In this document: positions 1 through 11,854 of the stretch, one piece after another | Layout: each line of letters begins with the position of its first letter | Numbering within the stretch: the stretch's first letter is position 1 | Source of the DNA: Rotaria sordida | Lineage: Eukaryota > Rotifera > Eurotatoria > Philodinida > Philodinidae | Assembly (NCBI GenBank): GCA_905250125.1 | Contig: CAJNOL010000655.1 | Coordinates: forward strand, 51,118-115,117 | DNA length: 64,000 bases | Direction: 5' to 3' | The notes under the pieces: generated by a model | What the model was told of the DNA's origin: nothing | Database searches by the model: none | What the model saw: the letters and a program-made list of their open reading frames with translations, nothing else | Translations under genes and position numbers: made by a program

Positions 1-79
1 GTCATTCTAGAAAAGTAAACAACAATATAATTTTTTTTTTTTTTTTACGTCATTACATTTTAGAGTATTTATATTCATA

Positions 80-1013
80 ATGGATGCAAATGATGACTCA
101 ACTGCTCATACATCAGACACAACCGCATCGTTGCTTATAGATTTGTTTTCAAATGAAATCAATAAACAAGATGTTAATGGACTACTTCATGCACAAAATT
201 TATTGTATATTTATGAAATTTTTTTTTTTCTATAAAAGAAAAATTTTCATTTTTAAATTTTTTTTTGGTTTTTTTTTTTAAATTAGACTTGAACAATTGG
301 ATAAAACAAATGAAAAATTGGATGGAATTAATAAAATATCAGCTGAACGTTATGTAGATGCAACAAAAGAATTTGCAAATCATACACAAATGTTAATAAC
401 TATGAAAAGAGATCTTGACTTGATTTTTAAACAAATTAAGTATAACGAAAAGAAAATTTTAATATCTATGTCGTTACAAATAATATTCTATTTTAGATTA
501 CTTAAAACACAATTAAATAAAAAATATCCTGAGCCTTATGCATCTGGTAATACAAAATGCTTTATTCTTGCAAGAGAAAGAATTTTTGTTTTCTTTTTCA
601 GTCGCTGATATAAATACAAAACAAGATGATTCTCTTGATGACGAAGAAGATGATGGTTTAGCTTCAGCAATAGTATATAATTATTAGTTATTCAATGTTA
701 AAAATTATTTTATTTTGTTTTGTTTATATAGAAACCTATTAATACCTCATCACTTGTTAAATCAAAAACAGTTGATTGTTCGGAATTATCATCATCACTA
801 CGTGAAACGTATACTTTACCACAAATCAATGATAATACTACTGAACAATCACTAAGTCCACTTGATGCTGTACGACGATTTGTATTTAATAAATCATCGG
901 GTGGACCAGAATTGACAACATTTTTTAAAAATGCTCGCAACGAATTAAGAAAAATTAATGAAGGATTTCTTGGTAGCAATAATCAAAAACAATCGACATC
1001 TCATGAAGAATAA
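80..1013 (+). CDS. KXD1: KxDL motif-containing protein 1 (BORC subunit)
   Basis: Five exons (80-204, 287-439, 497-546, 602-672, 732-1013) join in frame into a protein of about 226 residues. The core reads AQN-LLL-EQLDKTNEKL, then a helical stretch, then the diagnostic MKRDLDLIF (the KxDL signature), followed by KTQLNKKYPEPYA. This matches animal KXD1 closely in order and spacing. KXD1 is a coiled-coil subunit of BORC, which positions lysosomes by recruiting ARL8 and kinesin. The C-terminal third (acidic DDEEDD, then a Ser/Thr-rich tail) is low complexity and longer than in the human protein (176 aa). Introns are 50-82 bp, AT-rich and GT-AG. The start is the first ATG after a splice-acceptor-like TTTTAG at 58-63. 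The family call rests on the KxDL core; exon 4 is short and acidic, so its exact boundaries are less certain. Confidence 0.88.
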
Positions 1014-1571
1014 GCTTTATTTTACTTTTCTTTTATCATAAAAATTTTCTTTTCCTTCTTATTGTATTATTTATGTCAGATTAAATTAAATTAATCTTAT
1101 TTGTATTTTTTTGTTTTAGATTAATATTTTAATTAAGAATAATATAAGAAAAACAAAAATAAAAACAGTTGATTTCTTTGTGGTAAGTTGAACTCTAATG
1201 ATTCAAAGATTTAATATTGTATTAAAAACTAAAAAATTTCAAAATGACTTATGAAATGAAATGTATTTTAAGACTAAAAATATATCCGATTACGAAAAAC
1301 TTTTACTTTGACATAAGACCTTTGTTTATGTATGATTTTAATCAAGGATAAATCTAAGTGTATCTAAGAAAAGATTTGATAATCACAATATTCATAGAAA
1401 AAGAAAGATAAATATAATGTATATTTATATATGATCAACTCTTTATAAAAGAATGGTTTTTACTGGTAATCCTTCATATCCTTGAATAATTTATTGTTTT
1501 GTTACTTATCCCGCAAGTACATTTAAAACCTTTCCTTCTTTTTTGTTTCTAGTATTAATAATAAATTTTTT
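1014..1571. other. Intergenic spacer with no gene seen
   Basis: This AT-rich stretch lies between KXD1 and the RING gene. It should contain the KXD1 3' UTR and the promoter or leader of the next gene. A pyrimidine tract ending in TTTCTAG (acceptor-like, ends 1552) lies 19 bases before the RING start codon. No ORF or repeat of note was seen. Confidence 0.6.
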
Positions 1572-2123
1572 ATGGCTACTGCATCAAATTTTGATGATCT
1601 TCTTCAATGTCCCATATGTTTGGATATATTACATGATCCAAAAGTTCTCGATTGTCAACATACATTTTGTGCTAATTGTTTAAAAGTACATCATGAATCA
1701 TCGTCACGTCGATTAGGGTCTTCAAATAGTATTGTTTGTAAGTTTTTTTTTCTATTTCTTCTTTTTTCCTGAAATCATTTATTTTCTTCTAATTACTTTT
1801 TTTTTCTTTTGAACTATAAAAAAAAAACAATAGGTCCTACATGTCGCGTACCATCAAATTTAATACATAATTCAATTGATAGTCTTCCGGGAAATTATAT
1901 TGTACGTGATATAATCGAACGACAATATGGTACTATAACACCCGATCGCCCACCTGGTTATGCACAACAAATTCAAGATCGTATACAACGAATGAAAAAA
2001 GAAGATACTGAATCTGATTTTGCACGATATTTAAAACCAGCAGCTGCTGCTCTACTTGGTGTCCTTGGTGGTTTACTTTTAGCTAAAGGTGTAAAAAAAA
2101 TGTGTGACAAAGATGAAAAATAA
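1572..2123 (+). CDS. Small RING-finger protein with C-terminal membrane anchor (probable E3 ubiquitin ligase)
   Basis: Two exons (1572-1737, 1834-2123) encode about 151 residues. The N-terminus holds a C3HC4 RING: CPICLDIL at residues ~14-21, then CQHTFCANC at ~32-40, and CPTCR completed exactly across the intron (T|GT makes the Cys codon), so the domain is intact. RING domains of this TRIM/RNF type recruit E2 enzymes to ubiquitinate substrates. No B-box or coiled coil follows. Near the C-terminus a hydrophobic run rich in Ala, Leu and Gly (LLGVLGGLLLA) is followed by a basic KGVKKM tail, suggesting a tail-anchored protein in an organelle or ER membrane. The subfamily was not recognised and the substrate is unknown. 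The 96-bp intron is a pyrimidine-rich GT-AG intron. Confidence 0.85.
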
Positions 2124-4249
2124 AGAAAAAAAAAGACGCTAATTGACCTAATTTATTCTTGCTTTTGCTCTTGTCTTCTTATGATTTAAAAATAATAAAA
2201 TGAAAATTTAATTTATCATCGAAACTAAATAGTTAAAATGTTTTAATACGTTGTCAATTATTATAAATATTTTTGTTTGAAAGGAAGACAAACTCTTAAT
2301 CTTGAATGTTTTTATTTATTCAAAAAAAAAAAAAAAAAAAGATTAAAAAATATGAAATTTGTTTTTGCATGTAAAAGTAATTTTATTGACATGACAAATT
2401 TCATGTACAAGATTATGATGAAATTAATAAGAAAATACTCGAAAATTTTACGGATTTAAAAAGACTAATATAGTCACATATAAGTATTTGCATAGATATA
2501 CTATGAAACAGTACAGCAATCGAATGATCTTTCAATATTAATGGTTAACTTAGACCATGACAGTACTCAAAAATTTTTATTCGATTCATTGTTCATATAG
2601 ATATGAATATTTTATGTTTAATTGTACTTTACATATAAAGAGATTCTTTAAGTATAGACGACATTGTTTTAAATTTGAATCAGTATATTTAGATCGAAAT
2701 CTAACTATGACAAAAATTATATGTTAGTTACAATCATTATTTGTACTTAATCATATTTAATAATGTTGCAATTATTATTATGTTCAAGGGTACTCAATAA
2801 TATACTTATAGCAAGAATTATTATGAGCAAAAAAAACTAATAATAATAATAAATAATTCTATTTTACAATAAATTATGAAAAGCAGTTAGTTTATTGAAA
2901 AACTAATTGAAATTTTTCTTGTTCAATGTCAACATATTTCGAAGTGCCTTTTTTTTATTTTTATTGTCAATAGTTGATCATAAGAATTCATCGGAATGTA
3001 GAAAAGAACAATATAATTATTACACAATCGATACTATAAAAAAATATCCTTGAAATAGTAAATTAAAACTTGAAATATCAATATCATAGCCTTGAAAGAA
3101 GAAAAATCGAATTTCTTTCTTTTTTTTTGTTTCACCTGAATATTTTAAACGTAATCGAATCGACTTGTCCTTCTTAACATTTTATTCAATTCTCATGATG
3201 ACAACATATAAATGTTTTCATTTTATTGAAAAAAAAAAATGAATAAAACTTTCTTTTTTTTTTTTTCTTTTTCATTTTTTTTCTAGACTATGCAATATTT
3301 AATATCCAATGGACTCATTTTTATTATATAGATGTTAATGACATTCTATCAGCAAACTTTTTATTATTAACTTCCCCCATTGGAGAATTATAAACTAGAT
3401 TATTTTTTGCATTTTCATCTAACGAAAAAAAGAAGAAGAATAATGATATATTTATGAACAAAATATTCAAATAGTATGATAGAAATATTATACATTTCCA
3501 ATTCATTTTAATAATGACATGATTCTGTGTGGAAATTATCATTCTATTGACAGGTAAGCAACAGATGGTAATCAGCAATTCTCTTTCGTGCATAGAAATC
3601 ATTGTACTAATAGTCTTTAGTCTATTTGCTCATTTTAATATAACCACAAAAGTCATTTAACTCTCACTTTTTTCTTTTTTTAATCCATACTATAGTAGTT
3701 CTGTGTACTATAATTCTTTCTTTTCGTTTTATATACGTACCGATCAACACTAAATGAGGTTTCTTTAACAAACAACACATACATACACATCGAAGTGTGT
3801 CTGCAATTGCAAATCTAATCATGAAAGAACAGAAGAGAGGTAGAGAAAGAGAGAGAGAGAGAAAAAAATTGTCGCGACGATGTGCTGTTGCACACAAGTT
3901 GAGTTCAAATCATATTCTCGTTTGTTCTTCTTTTTTCTCTTGCTATAATATGTTGTACTGTTGTTCAGCGAGAGTGAAGGAGAAAGGCACAAAAAAAAGT
4001 CTACATATGTGCACGATAGTTCAGGAAAAAAAAAAGATTGCTCACTCATTCAATATGAGGTGACAATATGTCAGCATATGTATATGTGCAATTCAGCGTC
4101 GATTAACTTAAGTATAAACGAGCACAGCACGAGAGAAATGTGTCCATTACTAAAATGAAACTCGTAAAAAAAAAATGAGCAATAACATTTTCAAATCCTT
4201 TTTCTTTCTTTTCTTTGCTTGTCCTTTATAGATATTCTTCTAAAATACA
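2124..4249. other. Noncoding spacer with GA/CT-rich block before the next gene
   Basis: About 2.1 kb of AT-rich DNA without a convincing gene. Between about 3660 and 4150 the composition changes: GA runs (3839-3868), higher GC, and several overlapping short ORFs on both strands made of low-complexity Arg-Glu or Leu-Ser repeats. Those ORFs look like artefacts of a promoter-like purine-rich block. A pyrimidine tract ending in ATAG at 4231 lies 18 bases upstream of the next start codon. Confidence 0.55.
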
Positions 4250-5144
4250 ATGTCTTTGGATGCACGTGATAAAATAATTATAACAATAATATTAAGTATT
4301 GTTGGTCTTATATGTATGTTATTAATTATTTGTTTTATAATTTGGTTTATTATTCGTTATTATCGTTTGAAAACTAAACGTATGAATTCAAATGAAGAAA
4401 ATAATTCACCTCCTATATCATCATATCATCGACAACAATATCAACGTACACAAAGATTTCCTTCAATTAAATTAAATCATAATAATAATAATATCATTAA
4501 TAAGAAAAGAAAAAGAAAGAAAAGAAGATTTAATACAAATGATTCAGCTTTGACATTATCATTTGATCCGCCACATTTAATTAATCAAAATGTAAAAAAT
4601 TTAGATAAATTACTTACTAGTGAATCAACATTAACAGCTAATTCATGGCATTATGAAGAAACCTTACCAAAAAAGCATTGGTAAAAATACATAAATTATT
4701 ATTTTAAACAAAAGAATTTTTTTTTCCCCTATAAAAATAGTATTTTTTGTTTTTAGTTATTATAAAAATCCCTCAAATGAACCTGTTTATGCTTCATCAT
4801 CAACTGTATTAACAACAGTTTCAAATTTAACAGGTACTCATGAAAATCTAAATAATGTACACTATCGTTTTCTAAATGAACTTGATCATGTATTACGTTT
4901 AAAACAAGAAGAACGTCGAAAACATTCATTAAAATATACTCAAAGTTGTCGTCAAACAACCGATTTATTACCATTTGATTATTATCGTTCAATATCACCA
5001 CCATCAACAATAATCGAAACAAATTCAAGTAATCAGAATTCACTTGAACCTATATATATTCGTACAAATAAATTTTCAAATTTAACGTTAATACGTAAAG
5101 CTCGATTAGCACAATTACGAGATGATACAGCTATTTTATATTAA
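4250..5144 (+). CDS. Unrecognised single-pass membrane protein
   Basis: Two exons (4250-4680, 4757-5144) join in frame (TG|T) into about 272 residues. A short extracellular or lumenal N-terminus (MSLDARDK) is followed by one strongly hydrophobic segment at about residues 9-37, rich in Ile, Leu, Val, Phe and Trp, and then by a basic stop-transfer region (RYYRLKTKR). The remaining ~230 residues are hydrophilic and low complexity, with an Asn run and a very basic KKRKRKKRR patch near residue 85-95, then Ser/Thr-rich sequence and short Tyr-containing stretches. The topology is that of a type III single-pass protein with a cytoplasmic tail. No family was recognised. Codon choice resembles the neighbouring genes and the reading frame is long for this AT content, so it is probably a real gene. 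Confidence 0.7.
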
Positions 5145-8100
5145 ATACATAATACAAAACAATTTTCAAATTTATTCTTCTTTCTTTTTTTTTTCTTTTT
5201 TTTTTAAATTATTTTGTTTAAATTTTTAAATACAATTTTTTATCTCATCTATGACAATAAATAAATAAATATATATATATATATATATAAATATTAAGAA
5301 ATCTATTTCAATGAAATTTTCTTAATTGTTGTCCTTGGATAAAGCAAAGTATTAAATGACAAATTACATGTATTTTCTCATGTTTGCTTTTTTTTCATTG
5401 TTATATATCGATATATGTGTGTACATTCTTGTTAAACAGATTATATTGCTATAATTAAATGAAAATTTTCATCAATTCGAAATATATAATTTTTATAGTT
5501 AAATATGTTTAATAGTGTCAAATCGGAAGGATTGAATTCAATTATTAAAGACATTTTTTTGTTTTAGATATTTTGATATTATCTCATGTGTATGTGTTGC
5601 CGTGAATATCTGATATTTAATTATTGAATAGATTGGACATATATGCAGATATTGTAATCAATGATATTTTATCGTATATTTGAGTTAATTTTACCTTGAA
5701 AAAGAGTATTAGCAGTCTCTTCAATAGACCATTTATTGATTCAATTGATCAGGTTAAGTAGTTTATAACTTGTATACATAGTGAATCAACTTCGTGTGTT
5801 GCTCGTTTTTTTTTTATATATATATTTTATGTATTTATTCAGATAGGTATATATTTCTTTTAATCTAGTTCTGTCGTCGAATATTTGTTAATTCAAAGAA
5901 ATTTAGTTGTATTCATTGTTTTTTAAAAAACGATGCAATCAAAATTATTAATCTATCAAAAACCTTTTCAAAAGTAGAAAAATTATATCGATATTACATC
6001 ATTAGACAAAAATTTCGATTATTTTCTTCTGATAAAATAAATTCATTTCTATTCTTTTATATTGTCATATATTTTAATCTTACATTTGAATTTTTTGATT
6101 ACATCTCGATTGTAAATATTTCTTTTTTTTTTTTTGGCCAATTAAAGAAAAACAATATAATGAAAGTTAATTGAATATTTAACTTGTCTTTTGGTTCATA
6201 AACAAAATCAATCTTGTCAGTTGATATATCGATATAATTAAGAGAAAATTGAAATTTATCTCTCGAATAAAACATTAATCTAATTTATGTATACAAATCT
6301 ATATTTTAGTCCTATTTCATTTTTACTCGAAAAATAATATTATTCCATTATTTCCACATGGTACAACAATTGTAGATAAGTTATATCATAAGTTATGACA
6401 ATTGATATTTCCATTCCATTTATTTTACTTGATTGCTGTCACTTGAAATACTTTCGATAGGACTAAATGTTAACAAAAAAAAAAATGACCTAGACGACAC
6501 ATGACATCAAATCAGAAGTGCAGAATTTGATGGTAGAATAAAAAATTTCACTTGCTATCAAAATCAAAGGACAAGTTGAATTCTCAAATGAAAAAATTTT
6601 TCTACAGCCAATCATTTTCTAAAATTTCCACAAACTTAAAACATTTTCTTCAACACCTGTTAGTACATACTGATAGATTCTTAATATCTCTATCAAACAC
6701 TAGACTAACTTGAAATCGTTACTATTAAATCAAGATTCAGTATAATTCTTACTTAAATTTTACTTATTTCTAAAATTAAATTGAACTATTAATATTTATA
6801 ATGGTATGAGTGAATGATAAAACTATCTATATTTTAAATGTGAATCATTTAAACAGATAAATGGTATATTTCTCAATTGAATACTAATCGTTCATTTTTT
6901 TGAAGCTTAACAATGAATGTTCTTGTCATTTGAAAGTTTTACAATGAATTGTAAAATATAATAATCCATAAATTGTACAATATTCACCTTGAAATTTAAC
7001 CTAACAATGTTATTCATATTCTTGATATATTAAAATCGTTAAATATCTGTAGTGACTATTTGCTTTGGATTAATAAAACCGACGAGAAAACTTCTTTAGA
7101 TGGCAAATCACTTTTTGTCTGAGACGACGTTCATTTGATGAGTAATAGACCAGTCTAGAATAGTTTGGTTTTCTAAGTCTTTTTTCTTGAGATATCAAAA
7201 TTTTACTCAGGTTTTTCAACAAAAAGCTATGGTCACATTAAAAAATTTGACTTTCAACTTCAAACTTTGCACGAACAAAGTTCTTAATGGGAGTAGGTGA
7301 TTGTGCAATTAATATTTCCTTTCTGAAGATGCAAATATATGAACAAAATTTGTCTTTACACATGAGAGAATTTCAAATATTCAATATCTTTGAATAGAAA
7401 ATACTAGGAAAGTTACAACTTGCTCGATGAGCTAATCTTATTGACAACTTTGTTCGTGGAAAGTTTGAAGCTGAAAGTCGATTTTTCGCGTAATCATAGC
7501 TTTTTGTTGGAAAATCTGAGTAAAATTTTGATATCTCAAGAATGAAGGCACGAAAAATCAAACCGTTCTTTTGACTTTTATAGTATTCATCAAATAATCA
7601 TCGTTTCGGTCGATAAACGATTTAACACCTAGGAGTTGTTCTTTCTTTTTTTCATATTGTAAAATAAATATTTATGATATTTGAATGTTTAAAAATGATC
7701 ATATGTTTGATGTAATTCTTCTAAGAAGAAGAGAACAAAAATTTGCTATGATCAAACAAATAATATATTTAATATTTATTTAGCTCGACATAGACATTTA
7801 GTTAATTCATCATTTCTCCCAATTAGAAACGATCGAATCACTTGTCAACATAAGTCTATGTTTGATTGTAAAACATGTCAAGTCATAATCTTTCATAATA
7901 TCTCAATATATATAAATGAAAAAGATCATTGATATATGTAGAACAAAAGAACAATCAACATTTTCATAATATTTAATTAAGCACGTTTTATAATAAATGA
8001 AAATGAAGATAAAAAATAAAACTGTATGTGTTAATATCAAAAAAGTAAGAATCAAGTCATGTTATTCAACGTTTTTGTTTTGTTTTTTTTTTCTTTTTGT

Positions 8101-8434
8101 TATTCACAATTACTTATCGACCGACAATAAAGTAAGATATTTATTTAGAGCTTTATACTGTTCGCCTTAAACGAACGAACTCTCTGTTATCTAATGCGAA
8201 AAAAAAAGAAGAGAGAAAGAAAAAAGAAATACAAGTAAAAAAACATTGATGACAATGACCAACGAACATACACATACTTATATCGACAATGAAGATGGAA
8301 AATCGAATCTTTAGAAATAAAAAATTTTTCAAAGATATTTCTATGTATCTATAACAAATAAATAAGTAGATATTTTAGAATTTTAATAAAAGATAATTGT
8401 TATTTTTCTTCTTGATATTAGAATATAAATAATA
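5145..8434. other. Noncoding spacer with one foldback element
   Basis: About 3.3 kb without a supported gene. An AT microsatellite and AATAAA-like repeats at 5260-5288 fit the 3' end of the preceding gene. A foldback element occupies 7097-7631 (listed separately). The rest is AT-rich with no ORF that resembles a protein family. Confidence 0.6.
7097..7631. mobile_element. Foldback/MITE-like element (about 535 bp)
   Basis: Two arms of roughly 190 bp are inverted relative to each other around a ~145-bp centre. The best core is TTGAGATATCAAAATTTTAC at about 7190-7210, mirrored by GTAAAATTTTGATATCTCAA at about 7520-7540. The match extends outward through TTTGATGA to ends that read TAGATGGCAAATC on the left and TAGGTGTTAAATC (reverse complement) on the right, so both ends begin with TA as in Tc1/mariner-type MITEs. 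Arms have diverged by many substitutions, indicating an old insertion. No transposase is encoded. Confidence 0.75.
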
Positions 8435-11400
8435 ATGTTTACAAAATTCATTCTTATATCTATTATACAATTATATATTATTCAAACAATATTTTGTGTT
8501 TATTTTGGTCATGAAGTTGGCCGTACATCCATGGATTCAACACATTATGATCGTCGAATTGTACAACAACAATGTCCAATTAATAATCAAATAAAAGAAT
8601 CACATCAAACTAAATATTTTGTTAATTTTAAATCTTTACCATCATCATCATCATCAACAATAAATAATAATAACAGTAATTTAATATTAATTCATGGACA
8701 ATTCATAAGTAATTATGAAGAAGATCAACTGATAACAAGAGCTTCTTCAAGTCCAATTGATGTTAATAATACAGTTCCATTAAGTTTGGATCAAGCTACG
8801 ATTGATGTGATTGTTGATAAACAAGTAAGATTTATTTTACATTAAAAATTAATATAATATTTCTGCTAGAAACAAAAAAAAAATTGAAATATTTAATTTG
8901 ATAGTTAAATTTTGAAATATATGATTTGTTCAATTTAAATGAATTACATAGTTTCGATTGAAGAGCTATTAAAAAATTCATATCATTTACTTTTTTTCTT
9001 TATATTGAATTTTGTTTCAATATTAATTTATCTTTAATCCTGTTATATATTTCGTTTGTATGACCTAGATTGACGTACTGAAAAAGATCCTTTCATAACC
9101 TATAACATTTAATATTTGTTGAATATATCGTAACTTAATCCAAGGTATTATTCGATTAACAAATAGCGAGATATGAATATAGATTAGAAAGTTTTTCTCA
9201 CATACAGGATGGGTCATAAAGAACTTAACCTGTTATAAAAGAAATAATTTGTATACTGATAACATTCAATTCTCAAACTAATATCTATTATAATAAATCG
9301 AGCTAAGAAAAAATTGATTTCATTTTAAAAACATTCCATTGTAGATGGAGACAAAAAAAGAAAAGAAATTTATTAAAAATGAACTGTCTTCTAAAATTCT
9401 AATATTGTCTTTTTAATTAAAAGGAAAATTATTTCTATTCTATAGATCATTGGTAATCTATCAGTATATGTTCAAGTTATCGAATGTATTGATTGTCCTT
9501 ATAAAATAATTGCACAAGATTTATCATCAAATAAAATACTTAATTTAACTGTAAATACAAAATATAATTATCGTATTCGTATAGAATTAAATAATACATT
9601 ATTCTGTATCGAAACTCTAAGTTTATATGAACATGGTCATTATATTCTTAATGTAAAAATTTCCTTATCTTCATCAACAAATTCAAGTTCAAATTCTGAT
9701 CTTATATGTACATTAATAACACGACATTCACCAAATAATATTTATATACCATTAATTATTGGTGGTATTATATTATTAATATTATTTATAGCTTGTATAG
9801 TTGCACAAAAAATAAAATTTCGTGAACGTTTGATAATACTTAAAAATCGATTTTTTAAAAGTGTACCACCACCACAAGAAACACCACATTCATATGATTT
9901 ACAAGCACGTACATCAGCAACAGCAACTGATCCAATTAATGCGACAAATGGAAATTCAACTCTAACAAAATTACCACCGATACCTAAAATATCAAATGTT
10001 GCTGTACCTAAATCAAAACGTTTATTAAGTCTTGATGGATTTCGTGGTTTTGGTAAATGAACAAAAAAACAGAGCATTTTACAAAAAAAATATACCTTTG
10101 TTTTTTCGACTTTTTTTTTTTAGCTTTAGTAGCAATGATATTTATTAATTATGGTGGTGGTGGATATGCACAATTTGAACATGCACCATGGCATGGCATA
10201 ACAGTTGCTGATATTGTGTTTCCATTTTTTGTTTGGATGTTAGGAACATCATTAGTATTTTCATTAAAAAATTCTATTGATAAAGGTGTTTCAAAACGAA
10301 CATTACTTAAAAAAGTAGCCATACGAACAATTAAATTATTTGTAAGTTTTATGACTTAATAAAATAAAATAAAAAATAATAATAAACGATTCACTTTTTT
10401 TTTTCAGGCAATTGGTTTTATACTTAATACACGTTTTAAAGTTGATCTTACAGTAGTACGTATTCTTGGTGTTCTACCACGTTTTGCTATTGTTTATGGT
10501 GTTGTTGCAACAATCGAAGTACTTTGTTCACAATCAAAACAATATTTATCATCAACTAATAATCTTACATCAACAACAACAACAACAGTTAAATTAGGAA
10601 CAAAAAAACGTTTAACTACACTTTTCTGTGATATAATAAATTTTCCTCTTCAATGGTTAATTAATATTGCTTTAATTACTATTTGGATGCTTATTATTTA
10701 TTTAGTACCATTTGAAGATTGTCCAGCTGGATATTTAGGTCCTGGTAAGTGAATTCTAATGTTTCTGTTTTTTTTTTTACATATAAATTATTTTCTTAGG
10801 TGGATTACATGAAAATGGTAAATATGAAAATTGTACGGGTGGAATAACTGGTTATATTGATCGAGTTATTTTTACTAATAAACATCTTTTTAATTTTCCA
10901 ACATGTCTAACTGCTTATGGTAGAAACAAAATTTTTTGTTCGAAGAATATATAAAAAAAAATAAGTTTTTTGTTTTAATGTAGAATGTAAACCACCATTT
11001 GATCCAGAGAATTTATTTGGTTCTATTCCAACAATGTTTTTAGCTTATTTGGGCATTCAGGCTGGACGAATTCTTGGTTTGATTTGTTTTCTTTTGTTGA
11101 AGTATAGAGATAGAGATTTAGATCTTTCACAGATACCTTAGCAACGTTCTTCCTCTTCGTCACAGACGTTGTTGATATGCGATTAAAGATTGTATATGAA
11201 TAACGGTCTCTCATTCTAATACATGAAGTATTTCCTGATTGTATTTCTATAGGATTAAGTAAAAATGTGATGAAGAAAGATTAACGAGAACAGCTACATC
11301 GTATTTCACATTTTAATTCTACAGCAATTGCGCTAACAGCTTTTTTCTTTTTTATTGAATTTTAATATTTTCTTTAGTTATGCATCAATCTCATGCTGAT

Positions 11401-11854
11401 CGTCTTATTCGTCTTTTTACTTGGGGCATTATAAGTATAGCTATTGGTGTTGGTTTAACTGCAGGTACACTTGATGGTGGACCAATGCCATTGAATAAAA
11501 ATCTTTGGACATTATCATTTTCATTATTTACTGGTACGAAAGAAGAAAAAAAGAGACTTTTTCTTTTTTTGCAATCGTTATTTATTTCTAGGTGGTTTGT
11601 CATTTGTTGGATTTTCTTTGATGTATATTATTATTGATATGTTTAAATGGTGGGATGCAACACCATTTCAATATCCAGGAAGTAATTCAATACTTATTTA
11701 TATATTACATCTTGTTTTTGCAACTTATTTTCCTGTACAATGGATTGTTGTTAATACACATGCGGCACATCTTGCTATGGGTTTATGGGGATGTGTTTTT
11801 TGGATTATTGTTGCATATATTTTGTTTAAAAAACGAATTTTTTTAGTGCTTTAA
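8435..11854 (+). CDS. HGSNAT: Heparan-alpha-glucosaminide N-acetyltransferase
   Basis: Eight exons (8435-8824, 9446-10052, 10124-10341, 10408-10744, 10800-10919, 10984-11076, 11378-11533, 11592-11854) give about 727 residues, near the usual family length. The product is a lysosomal membrane enzyme that moves acetyl from cytosolic acetyl-CoA onto the terminal glucosamine of heparan sulfate. An N-terminal signal peptide (residues ~1-22) is followed by a Ser/Asn-rich lumenal region, a first transmembrane segment and the catalytic multi-pass domain. Conserved family blocks include SLDGFRGFALVAMIFINYGG, an FEHAPWHGITVADIVFP block whose His (about residue 352) corresponds to the proposed acetyl-carrying His, then GYLGPGG, CTGGITGYIDR, MPLNKNLW and YPGSNSIL. 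It ends in YILFKKRIF as in vertebrates. Intron 6 (11077-11377) is enlarged by a repeat fragment. An acceptor-like site lies 14 bases upstream of the ATG. Confidence 0.93.
11085..11345. repeat. Dispersed intronic repeat, copy A
   Basis: This segment in HGSNAT intron 6 shares ordered blocks with 15430-15680 and 22640-22960: GAAGTATAGAG, then a GTTGTTGATAT segment followed by CTGTATATCAATAA-like sequence, then GATTAAGTAAAA followed by GATG and TGAA. The copies are diverged but keep block order, so this is a degenerate repeat family of unknown type. Confidence 0.6.

Noticed and set aside
3797-4063. Arg/Glu repeat ORFs on both strands
   Set aside because: They are produced by GA microsatellite DNA in a probable promoter region.
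9203-9260. Sequence resembling a single element end (TACAGGATGGGTCATAAAG) in HGSNAT intron 1
   Set aside because: No matching inverted partner was found nearby, so it was not called as an element.
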